NCBI RefSeq assembly: GCF_000321415.2
Contig: NC_019902.2
Span: 310,001-374,000, forward strand
Direction: 5' to 3'
DNA: 64,000 bases
Source of the DNA: Thioalkalivibrio nitratireducens DSM 14787
GTDB lineage: Bacteria; Pseudomonadota; Gammaproteobacteria; Ectothiorhodospirales; Ectothiorhodospiraceae
Position numbers and translations under genes: made by a program. Under the pieces are notes generated by a model that searched no databases, was not told the origin of the DNA, and worked only from the letters and a program-made list of their open reading frames with translations. Numbering within the stretch: position 1 is the first letter of the stretch; every line of letters begins with the position of its first letter. Below are positions 49,040-57,333 of the stretch, piece by piece.

Positions 49040-49588
49040 ATGAGCATGGCAACGTGGCTCAGGCAGCGACGTTTGCGTCAGCAGGTGTGTGAATTGCGCC
49101 CACAGCTCTACAGAACGGCGTTTGCCTGGTGTCACGATGCCGCCCTGGCCGACGACTTGGTGCAGGAAGCGATGATGAAGGCGCTGACCCGCCTGAAGAC
49201 CCTGCAGGACGACGCCGCGCTGAAGGCCTGGGTGTTCCGGATCATGACCAACTGCTACCGGGACTGGGGCCGGCGCCAGCGCGATACGGTAGACGTGGAC
49301 GACATCGAACTGCCCTGCGACGACGCCTGCCCGGAGACCGAGCGCGGCCGGGTGGTGCTCGACGTCCGCCGGGCGATGGCGCGGCTCAGTGACGACCATC
49401 GGCAGGTAATCGCGCTGGTCGATATCGAGGGCTTCGCGTATGCGGAGGTCTCGGAGGTGCTGGGCGTGCCGATCGGAACGGTGATGAGCCGCCTGAGTCG
49501 TGCCCGCGGGCAGTTGCGCAAGCTCCTGCTGGAGCAGGCGGACCAGCGGTCTCCGGCGCTCAGATTGATCAGGAATACCCATGAGTGA
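49040..49588 (+). CDS. ECF-type RNA polymerase sigma factor
   Basis: A 182-residue sigma-70-family factor with only regions 2 and 4. Region 2: CHDAALADDLVQEAMMKALTRL ... WVFRIMTNCYRDWGRR. Region 4: LSDDHRQVIALVDIEGFAYAEV ... LGVPIGTVMSRLSRARGQLRKLL. Starts at ATG 49040 or 49046. Its 3' end overlaps the next gene by eight bases, and that gene encodes a membrane anti-sigma factor, so the two form a regulated pair. Confidence 0.95.
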   Translation: MSMATWLRQRRLRQQVCELRPQLYRTAFAWCHDAALADDLVQEAMMKALTRLKTLQDDAALKAWVFRIMTNCYRDWGRRQRDTVDVDDIELPCDDACPETERGRVVLDVRRAMARLSDDHRQVIALVDIEGFAYAEVSEVLGVPIGTVMSRLSRARGQLRKLLLEQADQRSPALRLIRNTHE

Positions 49589-50330
49589 CCGTCGTCCCAG
49601 CGAAGAGATCCTGAACGCGTTCGTGGACGGAGAGTTCTCTCCCGAAGATCGGCTGGGAACCCTGAAGACGATCGCGGCGGACGAGGCGCTGAGCCGCGAT
49701 GTCTGCGATCTCTACCAGTTGAAGGAACTGGTGGCCATGGCCTATCGCGCTGATACGCTCCCGGCCCCCGATGTCCGGCAGTGCCGCACCGGGGAGCGTC
49801 ACCCGGCTGCGTGGCTGACCGCGGTGGCTGCCAGCTTGGTGGCGCTGGCGCTGGGCACGATCGCAGTGCTCGAGATGACCCGCGAGCAGGTGCTCGATGG
49901 GCCGCAGCAGGTGGCGACCGCGCCGGACGGAACCGCGGCGACGGTCCCAGACGCCGGCGAGCGTGCCGACCAGGTGCTTCTGCACGTGACCGATGTCCAG
50001 ATCGACGACGCGGAGGTACTGTTCGACGACATCGAGTTCATGTTCGAGACCGCGTGGTTGCACGGCCAGGATCTCGAGGTGCAGGTCGTGGTGCACGGCA
50101 ACGCGATGGACCTGGTGCGCGCGGATCTCGCGCCGTTCCCGAATCGGATCCGGGAGCTGGTGCATACCTATCCCGGGCTCAGGATCACGGCCTGCGGCCA
50201 GTCGCGCGCCCGGCATGAACGGCAGGAGGGCCGGATGATCGAGTTCCTGCCCTGGGTCGAGGAGGTCGAGTCGGGGGTGCGCGAGGCCGCGCAGAAGCAG
50301 CAGCAGGGGTGGACCTACATCCGTGTCTGA
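49581..50330 (+). CDS. Membrane anti-sigma factor fused to a periplasmic DsrE-like domain
   Basis: A 249-residue protein with three parts. Residues 1-70 (SEEILNAFVDGEFSPEDRLG ... VCDLYQLKELVAMAYR) look like a zinc-less anti-sigma domain. Residues about 75-97 (AAWLTAVAASLVALALGTIAVL) are one membrane span. Residues about 130-249 form a DsrE/DsrF-type domain (VLLHVTDVQ, LEVQVVVHGNAMDLV, LRITACGQSRARHERQ, GWTYIRV) with one cysteine at the position usual for the family. The N-in, C-out layout would put the DsrE domain in the periplasm as a sensor. Overlaps the sigma gene by eight bases and the next gene by eight. Confidence 0.85.
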   Translation: MSDRRPSEEILNAFVDGEFSPEDRLGTLKTIAADEALSRDVCDLYQLKELVAMAYRADTLPAPDVRQCRTGERHPAAWLTAVAASLVALALGTIAVLEMTREQVLDGPQQVATAPDGTAATVPDAGERADQVLLHVTDVQIDDAEVLFDDIEFMFETAWLHGQDLEVQVVVHGNAMDLVRADLAPFPNRIRELVHTYPGLRITACGQSRARHERQEGRMIEFLPWVEEVESGVREAAQKQQQGWTYIRV

Positions 50331-50862
50331 CGCAGTCCACAGACGTTTGCCGGGCGCGGCAGCCGGGCGCTGCCCCGACCACGTGGGGTGGGGGCGTGAT
50401 CGTGGATCGCCGCAGCCCGCGTGCGCCGAACGGCGCCGTTTCCATCTTGGGATCCTGTTCGGGTTGCTGGCGGCTGCCAGCGGCGCCGCGTGGGCCGGGC
50501 AGGGCCGTTCGCGCGTCGTCTATCACGTGAACCGCGGCGATGCCGAAACCCACCTGAACGCGTTGCAAAGGGTGCAGGACCATATCGATGCCGTCGGGGC
50601 CGAGAACATGGAGGTCCGCGTCGTGTTGCACGGCAGCGGTCTCGATCTGCTGCTGGCGGCCCATGACGACGCGAGGATCCGGGACGGGGTGGATTCTCTG
50701 AAGCTGCAGGGCGTGCGCTTCGAGGTCTGCGGTCACACGATGGCCCGGCGGCAGATCCCGGTCGACGCGCTCTACGACGCCCGCGACGCCGATGTCGCGC
50801 TCAGCGGTGTTGCGCGTATCTTGGACCTGCAACGGCAGGGCTACACCTATGTCAAACCCTGA
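50323..50862 (+). CDS. Exported DsrE-family protein
   Basis: A 179-residue protein. After a long basic lead, a hydrophobic stretch LGILFGLLAAASGAAWAGQG serves as a signal or anchor. The mature part is a DsrE-type domain: VVYHVNRGDAETHLNALQRV, MEVRVVLHGSGLDLLL, VRFEVCGHTMARRQIP (the family cysteine) and QRQGYTYVKP. It is a paralogue of the domain fused to the anti-sigma factor just upstream; both end in GWTYIRV or GYTYVKP. The start may lie later than 50323. It ends the sigma operon and is followed by a terminator. Confidence 0.86.
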   Translation: MSDAVHRRLPGAAAGRCPDHVGWGRDRGSPQPACAERRRFHLGILFGLLAAASGAAWAGQGRSRVVYHVNRGDAETHLNALQRVQDHIDAVGAENMEVRVVLHGSGLDLLLAAHDDARIRDGVDSLKLQGVRFEVCGHTMARRQIPVDALYDARDADVALSGVARILDLQRQGYTYVKP

Positions 50863-50897
50863 GTTCTACTCTCCCCCGACCCTCTAGCGAGGGTGCT

Positions 50898-51620
50898 CTA
50901 CGGAGCCTTGACCCGGCGCAGGCCGGGTTTTTTTTGGCCGGCTGCCAGAGTCCCCTCGGTTCGGAGCGCCGCATCGAGCGCATGCAGGCGCTCGGGTGTG
51001 CCGACATCGATCCAGGTTCCACGATACCGTTCTCCGCTGACCGCGCCGGCAGCGATCGCCGATCGCAGCACGGGCGAGAGTGGGCAGCGACCCCGGGGCA
51101 GGGCCGCGAACAGTTCCGGCCGGTACCAGCCGATGCCGCTGAACGTGTGGCGCGGCACGCCCGCGAGGGAGACCCTGCCGTCGTCGTTCAGCGCGAAATC
51201 CCCGTTCGGGTGATGCCCGGGATTGTCCACGAGCACCAGGTGCGCGAGCGTGTCCTGGCCGAGCAGGGGCGGGGTCAGCGGGTGGTCGCACCAGATATCG
51301 GCATTGAGCACCAGGAACGCCCCGGGGCTGAGCCAGTCCAGGGCCTCGCGGATTCCGCCCGCCGTTTCCAGCGCGCCCGGGGGTTCGTGCGAGTACCGGA
51401 TCCGTATCCCGAACCGGCTGCCGTCCCCGACCCGTTCCACGATCCGGTCGCCGAGGTGGGCCACGTTGATCACCACTTCGCGGTAGCCGGCGGTGTACAG
51501 GCGCCGGATCCCGTGCTCGATCAGCGTCGCGCCTCCGGCCTCGAGCAGCGGCTTCGGTGTGTGGTCGGTCAGCGGCCGCATGCGTTCGCCGCGTCCTGCC
51601 GCCAGGATCATTGCGCGCAT
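50898..51620 (-). CDS. murU: N-acetylmuramate alpha-1-phosphate uridylyltransferase (MurU-like nucleotidyltransferase)
   Basis: A 240-residue sugar-nucleotide transferase. N-terminus MRAMILAAGRGERMRPLTDHTPKPLLE is the family nucleotide-binding loop, then NVAHLGDRIVERVGDG, LVLNADIWCD and YRGTWIDVGTPERLHALD. Paired with an AmgK-like kinase upstream (13-base overlap), it fits the AmgK-MurU peptidoglycan recycling bypass that makes UDP-MurNAc from free MurNAc. The last codons contain the terminator of the convergent sigma operon. Confidence 0.9.
   Translation of the reverse strand: MRAMILAAGRGERMRPLTDHTPKPLLEAGGATLIEHGIRRLYTAGYREVVINVAHLGDRIVERVGDGSRFGIRIRYSHEPPGALETAGGIREALDWLSPGAFLVLNADIWCDHPLTPPLLGQDTLAHLVLVDNPGHHPNGDFALNDDGRVSLAGVPRHTFSGIGWYRPELFAALPRGRCPLSPVLRSAIAAGAVSGERYRGTWIDVGTPERLHALDAALRTEGTLAAGQKKPGLRRVKAP
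50911..50935 (+). terminator. Rho-independent terminator of the sigma/DsrE operon
   Basis: Stem acccggc / gccgggt with a gcag loop and seven further T. It lies 49 bases after the exported DsrE stop, inside the 3' end of the convergent murU gene, where it encodes the KKPGLRRV part of that protein. Confidence 0.9.
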
Positions 51621-52642
51621 GGCCGCCCCGCGCGGTCGAAGTGCGAGTGGAACCAGCGCGCCACCGGCGCAACCTCCGGCGCCCGGAGACCGCGGTCGAG
51701 CAGCCGCCACAGCCGAGGCTGATGCACCTGGTACCCGGGCTTGCCGTCGCGGCGTGCGAGGCGGGTGAAGATCCCGATGATCTTGACCGTGCGCTGCACC
51801 CCCAGCACGCGGTAATGATGGAGGAACGCCGATCGCGGCCAGGATCCTGCCGCGAGGGCCGCGTCGAGCAGTTCGGTCTGCACCCCGGGGGACACATCGC
51901 GGCGGGCATCCTCGAGCAGCGATACCAGGTCGTAGGCGGGGCTGCCGACTACCGCGTCCTGGAAGTCCAGCAGCCCGCAGGACTCGATGCCCTGCGCATC
52001 CGGCAGCAGCATCAGGTTATCGACGTGGAAGTCGCGCAGCACCAGTGTCGGCGGCAGTTCTGGGAGCGCCGCAAGGGTTTCGTTCCAGGCCTGTTCGAAC
52101 GCGGTGCGCACCTCCGCATCGGCCGCGTGGCCCCGGACTTCGGGCCAGTACCAGTCGACGAACAGCCGGACCTCGCGCAGCAGCAGGTCGGCGTCGTAGG
52201 CCGGCAGCGCGCCCCGTTCCGGAAGTGCGGGCGCCTGTCGGGCCCAGCCCGTCTGGAGGGCCTGCAGGGTGTCGGCCGCCAGCCGGTACAACGCGCGTTC
52301 CGATACCCCGGCGGCGAGGGCCCTCGTGAAGGTGCGATCGCCAAGATCCTCGAGCAGGATGAAACCCCGTGCCCGGTCGCTGGCCAGGATCTGCGGCGCC
52401 CTCAGATCCAGCGCGTGCAGGATGCCGGCCACCCGCAGAAAGGGCCCGATGTCCTCGCGTTCGGGGGGCGCGTCCATGATCACGACCCCCTGGCCGCCGC
52501 GCTGGCTCCGGAAATAGCGCCGGAAACTGGCATCGCTACCCAGCGGCCATGCCGGTGCGAAGCCCGGGTCGATCTCCCGCAGCCAGTGGTTCAGGGCGTC
52601 CGCCCGCGGGTCGGGGCGCGGCTCGATTGCTGCTGCGCTCAT
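51608..52642 (-). CDS. amgK: N-acetylmuramate/N-acetylglucosamine anomeric kinase (AmgK-like)
   Basis: A 344-residue aminoglycoside-phosphotransferase-fold kinase. Motifs: PLGSDASFRRYFR, GVVIMDAPPEREDIGPFLRVA, ILLEDLGDRTF, and the catalytic LVLRDFHVDNLML followed by GLLDFQDAVVGSPAYDLVSLLEDAR (split by metal-binding Asp). It phosphorylates the anomeric carbon of MurNAc for MurU. It overlaps cpdA by four bases and murU by 13, so cpdA-amgK-murU is one tightly coupled operon. Confidence 0.92.
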   Translation of the reverse strand: MSAAAIEPRPDPRADALNHWLREIDPGFAPAWPLGSDASFRRYFRSQRGGQGVVIMDAPPEREDIGPFLRVAGILHALDLRAPQILASDRARGFILLEDLGDRTFTRALAAGVSERALYRLAADTLQALQTGWARQAPALPERGALPAYDADLLLREVRLFVDWYWPEVRGHAADAEVRTAFEQAWNETLAALPELPPTLVLRDFHVDNLMLLPDAQGIESCGLLDFQDAVVGSPAYDLVSLLEDARRDVSPGVQTELLDAALAAGSWPRSAFLHHYRVLGVQRTVKIIGIFTRLARRDGKPGYQVHQPRLWRLLDRGLRAPEVAPVARWFHSHFDRAGRPCAQ

Positions 52643-53427
52643 GCGGGCAGGGGGCCGGTACCGGCGACGCGCCGGATATCGGTCTCGAGGCGCCCGTCCG
52701 GGTACAGGGTCAGTACGCGATAGCCGGCAGCGTCCGGATCGAGCGCGAAATCCTCCGATCCGGGCAGGAACTGCACGCAGGTGGACGGGCTTCCGAGCAG
52801 GCGTAGATGCCCGTGCATCGCGTCGAAGGGCTGGTGAATGTGCCCGAACACGCAGGCCCGCACGCGGGGATGGCGTTCCAGCACGGCGAGCAGGTCGCTG
52901 CCGTTCTGCAATCCGATCGCATCCAGCCACAGGCTGCCGACGGGCACCACCGGGTGGTGGACCGCCACCAGCACCCAGTGCTCCGGATGGCGGGCGAGGC
53001 ATTCCTTGAGCCGGTCGAGTTCCTCCGGTCGCAGCCGCCCGGCGGCGTGCCCGGGCCAGCACGAGTCCAGACCCACGACCAGCCAGTTACCGAGCCGGTA
53101 CTCGTCGTCGAATCCGTGGCCCGCGGCGACGAAGGTCTTCCGGGCAAGCCCGGGGTCGTCATGGTTCCCCGCGAGCGCCAGGATGGGTGCGCCGAGCGCG
53201 GCGAGACGCGATTCCAGCCGGTGGTAAGCCTGCGCCTCGGGATCCTCGGCGAGATCCCCGGTCACGAGCAGCAGTTCGGGGAACGGCTGCTGCTCCACGA
53301 TGTCGGCGAGCACCGCCTCGAGTTGGACATCGCTGTCGGGGTAACCGGGACGCAGCGGTCTCGGGCTGCGGCCGAGGTGCGTGTCGGTGATCTGGACCAG
53401 GGTTGCGGTCGGCTGTGTCGTCGCCAC
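52639..53427 (-). CDS. cpdA: 3',5'-cyclic-AMP phosphodiesterase
   Basis: A 262-residue calcineurin-like metallophosphatase. Metal motifs: QITDTHLGRSP, LLVTGDLAEDPEAQAY, LALAGNHDDP, VAVHHPVVPVG and CVFGHIHQPFD. The class III phosphodiesterase pattern matches CpdA, which breaks down cAMP. It starts with GTG at 53427. With crp at 40.9 kb it completes a cAMP response; the adenylate cyclase is not in the window. Confidence 0.92.
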   Translation of the reverse strand: MATTQPTATLVQITDTHLGRSPRPLRPGYPDSDVQLEAVLADIVEQQPFPELLLVTGDLAEDPEAQAYHRLESRLAALGAPILALAGNHDDPGLARKTFVAAGHGFDDEYRLGNWLVVGLDSCWPGHAAGRLRPEELDRLKECLARHPEHWVLVAVHHPVVPVGSLWLDAIGLQNGSDLLAVLERHPRVRACVFGHIHQPFDAMHGHLRLLGSPSTCVQFLPGSEDFALDPDAAGYRVLTLYPDGRLETDIRRVAGTGPLPA

Positions 53428-53583
53428 GTTAGTTCTTCCCTCACGCTCGCCGGTGTCCCGGGCGTTTCCACGATGGCGCCCTCGCGCCACGGGTTCGACT
53501 ATACTGGTTCAGTTGCATCAAACACGAGTACCGTTTCCCGCGTCCGTGATTCGGTCGCGGCTCCCAAGGTGAAGGAAGTCGGC

Positions 53584-53994
53584 ATGGATACAGCACCCCC
53601 GGAATACCGACCCTCGGCGGACGAGCCGTACATGAATCCGCGTCAGCTCCAGTACTTCCGGCGCAAGCTGGAGGTGTGGCGCGAGGAACTGATCGAGGAG
53701 TCGGAGGAGACCCTCGAGCACCTGCGTACCGAGAACTGGCAGGAGGCCGACCCGAACGACCGTGCGACCCACGAATCCGAGGCGAGCCTCGAACTGCGCA
53801 CGCGGGACCGCTACCGCAAGCTGATCGGCAAGATCGACTCGGCGCTGCGCCGGATCGATCGGGGCGAATACGGCTACTGTGAGGAAACCGGCGAACCGAT
53901 CGGGCTCGCGCGCCTGGAGGCGCGACCGATCGCGACGCTCAGCGTCGAGGCCCAGGAAGCGCACGAGCACGACGAGCGCCGTCGCTGGGAGTAA
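53584..53994 (+). CDS. dksA: RNA polymerase-binding transcription factor DksA, zinc-site-poor form
   Basis: A 136-residue coiled-coil factor that enters the RNA polymerase secondary channel with ppGpp. Coiled-coil arms: MNPRQLQYFRRKLEVWREEL and RDRYRKLIGKIDSALRRIDRG; the acidic tip NWQEADPNDRATHESEA carries the DxxDxA-like motif. The globular end YGYCEETGEPIGLARLEARP then ATLSVEAQEAHEHDERR keeps only one of four zinc cysteines, as in alphaproteobacterial DksA. Fe/Zn-free function is therefore likely. Monocistronic. Confidence 0.95.
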   Translation: MDTAPPEYRPSADEPYMNPRQLQYFRRKLEVWREELIEESEETLEHLRTENWQEADPNDRATHESEASLELRTRDRYRKLIGKIDSALRRIDRGEYGYCEETGEPIGLARLEARPIATLSVEAQEAHEHDERRRWE

Positions 53995-54074
53995 CGCCGG
54001 TCCCGCGTGGATTTCGGAAGCCTCTCGGCGGGGGTACCGGGGTGCGGGACCCGGAATCTGGCAGCGAGCGCGGC

Positions 54075-54929
54075 TCAGCCGGACAGTTTCCGGCGCAGGA
54101 ACTCGGGTGTCGCGCCGGCGGCTCGGTGGATCGCGGCGTTGTAGTAGTCGGAGTGAAACGCGAGCGCCTCTGCTGCCTGCTCCCGGTGGAACCCAACGGT
54201 GCCATCCTTCGCTGCGATGGTCGCCGTCCACCAGCCGGAAGGGTAGCTGGCCTGCGGGAAGTGGATCGTCATCACGTCCAGGAAGCCCGCCGCCCGCAGG
54301 CTGTCGTGCATCGGCCCGATGATGCTGTCGGCGTGCAGCAGCGGTGACTCGCTCTGCTGCACCAGCAGCCCGTCGCGCCCCAGGGCCCGCAGGCAGTCCC
54401 GGTAGAAGGCGGTGGAGAACAGCCCCTCGGCCGGCCCGACCGGGTCCGTCGAATCCACGATGATCACGTCGACCGTGCCCGGCCCCGCGCTCTTCACATG
54501 GGCGATTCCGTCGTCGAACAGCAGCCGTGCGCGCGGGTCGTCGTTGGAGTCGCACAATTGTGGGAAGTACTGCTCCGACAGCCGGGTCACGCGCTCGTCG
54601 ATGTCCACCTGCGTGGCCATGTGGACGCAGTCGTGTTTCAGCACCTCGCGCAATGTACCGCAGTCGCCGCCGCCGATGATCAGCACGTTCTTCGGGGCCG
54701 GGTGCGCGAACAGCACCGGGTGGGCCATCATCTCGTGGTAGATGAAGTTGTCGCGGTCGGTCAGCATCACGCAGCCGTCGATCACCATCAGCCTGCCGAA
54801 GCCCACGGTGTCGTAGATTTCGATCTTCTGGAACGGGGTCTGCTCCTCGTGCAGCTTCTCCCTGATGCGCAGGGAAAAACCAATGATGTCTTGATCGGTT
54901 TCGCTGAACCAGTTCTCGTCTAGGGTCAT
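54075..54929 (-). CDS. speE: Polyamine aminopropyltransferase (spermidine synthase)
   Basis: A 284-residue enzyme transferring aminopropyl from decarboxylated SAM to putrescine. Motifs: QKIEIYDTVGFGRLMVIDG, VLIIGGGDCGTLREVLKH, MATQVDIDERVTRLS, IIVDSTDPVGPAEGLFS and YPSGWWTATIAAKDG. The start at 54929 gives the family N-terminus MTLDENWF. speA is divergent next to it, and speD lies at 42 kb, so all three steps from arginine (with agmatine hydrolysis elsewhere) are near. Confidence 0.96.
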   Translation of the reverse strand: MTLDENWFSETDQDIIGFSLRIREKLHEEQTPFQKIEIYDTVGFGRLMVIDGCVMLTDRDNFIYHEMMAHPVLFAHPAPKNVLIIGGGDCGTLREVLKHDCVHMATQVDIDERVTRLSEQYFPQLCDSNDDPRARLLFDDGIAHVKSAGPGTVDVIIVDSTDPVGPAEGLFSTAFYRDCLRALGRDGLLVQQSESPLLHADSIIGPMHDSLRAAGFLDVMTIHFPQASYPSGWWTATIAAKDGTVGFHREQAAEALAFHSDYYNAAIHRAAGATPEFLRRKLSG

Positions 54930-55088
54930 CGTCTGCGGGCTCCGGCGGTGGGTGGCGCGTATGATACGTTTTCGTGGGCGGGAGAGGGGAGAAGGCCCCA
55001 TCGCCTGCGCGCAAGCGCTCGCGACGGAGTCGCATATGGAACCGCCAACCCCGGGAAGGGGTCACGGCACGGCACCAGGGGAATACGC

Positions 55089-56972
55089 ATGAACGAATCC
55101 AACTGGACGCTGGAGCAGGCGCGACGCGCCTACCGCATCGAGCACTGGAACGGCGGTTTCTTCGAAATCAACGGGAGCGGCCATGTGGTGATGCGGCGCC
55201 CGGACTGGCCGGACCACCCCGGGGTCGACCTGTTCGAACTGGCGCAGCGCCTGCGCCAGGAGCACATCGGCCCGCCGGTGCTGGTGCGCTTCCAGGACAT
55301 CCTCGGTTCCCGGGTGCAGCGTCTGACCCGGGCCTTCGCCCGTGCGGCGGAAGAACTCGAATACGATGGCGGCTACACCGCGATCTACCCGATCAAGGTA
55401 AACCAGCAGCATTCCGTGGTGCGGCGCATCCTGTCCGAGCCCGGCACCCGGGTGGGCCTGGAGGCCGGCTCCAAGCCTGAACTGATGGCCGTGCTGGCGC
55501 TCGCCCCGGCAGGCGCGGCGATCATCTGCAACGGCTACAAGGACCGCGAGTACGTGCGCCTCGCGCTGATCGGACGGCGGCTCGGACACCGGGTCTACAT
55601 CGTTGTCGAGAAGCCTTCGGAGCTCGAGGAAGTGATCCGCCAGTCGGCGGATATGGGGATCCCGCCGCTGCTGGGCCTGCGCGTGCGGCTGGCCTCGATC
55701 GGCAAGGGGAAATGGCAGAACACGGGTGGCGAGAAGGCCAAGTTCGGCCTGTCCGCGGCCGACGTGCTGCATCTGCTGGAACGGCTCCGGGAGATGGAAT
55801 GGCTGACGCAGCTACAGCTGCTGCACTTCCACATGGGGTCGCAGATCGCGAACATCCGGGATATCCAGGCCGGCATGGGTGAGGCCGCGCACTACTTCGC
55901 GGCGCTGAACGATGCCGGTGCGCGGTTGCAGGTGGTCGATGTCGGCGGTGGCCTCGGGGTCGACTACGAGGGCACGCGTTCGCGCAACGACTGTTCGATG
56001 AATTACTCGGTCGAGGAGTATGCGCTGAACATCCTGCGCCCGCTGGCGCAGATCTGCCGCGATCAGCACCGGCCGATGCCAGAGATCTTCACCGAGTCCG
56101 GCCGCGCGATGACCGCCCACCACGCGGTGCTGATTACCAACGTGATCGACTGTGAACGGGCGCCCGGAGCGACGGCGCCGGCCGCGGCCGAGCCCGGTGA
56201 GCCTTCGGCGCTGGCCGACATGCGCGCACTGTTCGAGGATGGTCGCCGCCCGGCCTCCGAGATCTATCACGACGCCGCGTACGGGCTGTCGGAGTCGCAG
56301 GCACGCTTCGCCCGTGGCCTGCTGTCGCTGGACGACCGTGCCCGGGCCGAGGAACTGTACTTCGCGATCTGCCAGCGGCTGCTGCAGCAGGCGGGCGCCG
56401 CGCTGCCCGGCGAGATCCGGGCGGAACTGGTCGACAAGCTCGCGGACAAGTACTTCTGCAATTTCTCGGTGTTCCAGTCGATCCCGGATGCGTGGGCGAT
56501 CGACCAGGTTTTTCCGGTGCTGCCGCTGCACCGGCTCGACGAGCCGCCCGCGCGCCGGGCGGTGCTGCAGGATCTGACTTGCGATTCGGACGGGCATGTC
56601 GACCGCTACGTCGAGGGTGAAACGACCACCAGCACGCTGGCGCTGCATCCCTGGCGCGACGGCGAGGAGTACTTCCTCGGGATTTTCCTGGTCGGGGCCT
56701 ACCAGGAGATCCTGGGCGACCTCCACAACCTGTTCGGAGATACCGATTCGATCAACGTCGAACTCACCGAGGACGGCGGATACCGGCTGCTCGACCCGGA
56801 GCGGGGCGATACCGTCGACGAGTTGCTGCGCTACGTGCACTTCGAGCCCGACGTGCTGCGCCGGGCCTACCGCGACAAGATCTACGCGATCGGGCTGCGC
56901 GGCGCCGAGGCCGGGAAGCTGCTCGCGGAACTCGAGCAAGGCCTGACCGGCTACACCTATCTCGAAGATTGA
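55089..56972 (+). CDS. speA: Biosynthetic arginine decarboxylase
   Basis: A 627-residue PLP enzyme of the alanine racemase fold. It has YDGGYTAIYPIKVNQQHSVV with the PLP lysine, GLEAGSKPELMAVLALA, CNGYKDREYVRLA, LHFHMGSQIANIRDI, VVDVGGGLGVDYEG, a long C-terminal half with CNFSVFQSIPDAWAIDQVFPVLPL, and the carboxylation-site region DLTCDSDGHVDRYV. It converts arginine to agmatine, the first step toward putrescine and spermidine. Divergent from speE. Confidence 0.97.
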   Translation: MNESNWTLEQARRAYRIEHWNGGFFEINGSGHVVMRRPDWPDHPGVDLFELAQRLRQEHIGPPVLVRFQDILGSRVQRLTRAFARAAEELEYDGGYTAIYPIKVNQQHSVVRRILSEPGTRVGLEAGSKPELMAVLALAPAGAAIICNGYKDREYVRLALIGRRLGHRVYIVVEKPSELEEVIRQSADMGIPPLLGLRVRLASIGKGKWQNTGGEKAKFGLSAADVLHLLERLREMEWLTQLQLLHFHMGSQIANIRDIQAGMGEAAHYFAALNDAGARLQVVDVGGGLGVDYEGTRSRNDCSMNYSVEEYALNILRPLAQICRDQHRPMPEIFTESGRAMTAHHAVLITNVIDCERAPGATAPAAAEPGEPSALADMRALFEDGRRPASEIYHDAAYGLSESQARFARGLLSLDDRARAEELYFAICQRLLQQAGAALPGEIRAELVDKLADKYFCNFSVFQSIPDAWAIDQVFPVLPLHRLDEPPARRAVLQDLTCDSDGHVDRYVEGETTTSTLALHPWRDGEEYFLGIFLVGAYQEILGDLHNLFGDTDSINVELTEDGGYRLLDPERGDTVDELLRYVHFEPDVLRRAYRDKIYAIGLRGAEAGKLLAELEQGLTGYTYLED

Positions 56973-56982
56973 ACCGCGCGTG

Positions 56983-57333
56983 ATGCACTGTTACGTCTAT
57001 CGTAGCAGCCGAAGACCGGACACCTACGTGTATCTTTCGCGGGGCGATGATTTCACCGACGTGCCCGCGTCACTGCTCGACGCGCTCGGCCGGCTCGAAT
57101 TCGCGCTCGAGCTCGGCCTGACCCCCGAACGGCGTCTCGCGCGAGAGGACACGGCGACCGTGCTCGCCAACCTCGAGTCCAGGGGCTTTCACCTGCAGCT
57201 GCCCCACCGGGGGAATGACCGAACGCGCCCTGGCCCCGGGTTGCGGCGGAGCGCGACCGGGGGGTGCGCGGCAGCGAAAGCGGCAAACGGGTATAATCCG
57301 TGCCCTTTTCTCTATCGAGTCCGCCCCGCATGA
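56983..57333 (+). CDS. YcgL-domain protein
   Basis: A 116-residue protein. The first 75 residues are the YcgL domain: MHCYVYRSSRRPDTYVYLSRGDDF, VPASLLDALGRLEFALELGL, RRLAREDTATVLANLESRGFHLQLP. The function is unknown, but YcgL is common in gammaproteobacteria. The C-terminal 35 residues are atypical and end at the typA start (ATGA overlap). It may be translated with typA. Confidence 0.87.
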   Translation: MHCYVYRSSRRPDTYVYLSRGDDFTDVPASLLDALGRLEFALELGLTPERRLAREDTATVLANLESRGFHLQLPHRGNDRTRPGPGLRRSATGGCAAAKAANGYNPCPFLYRVRPA

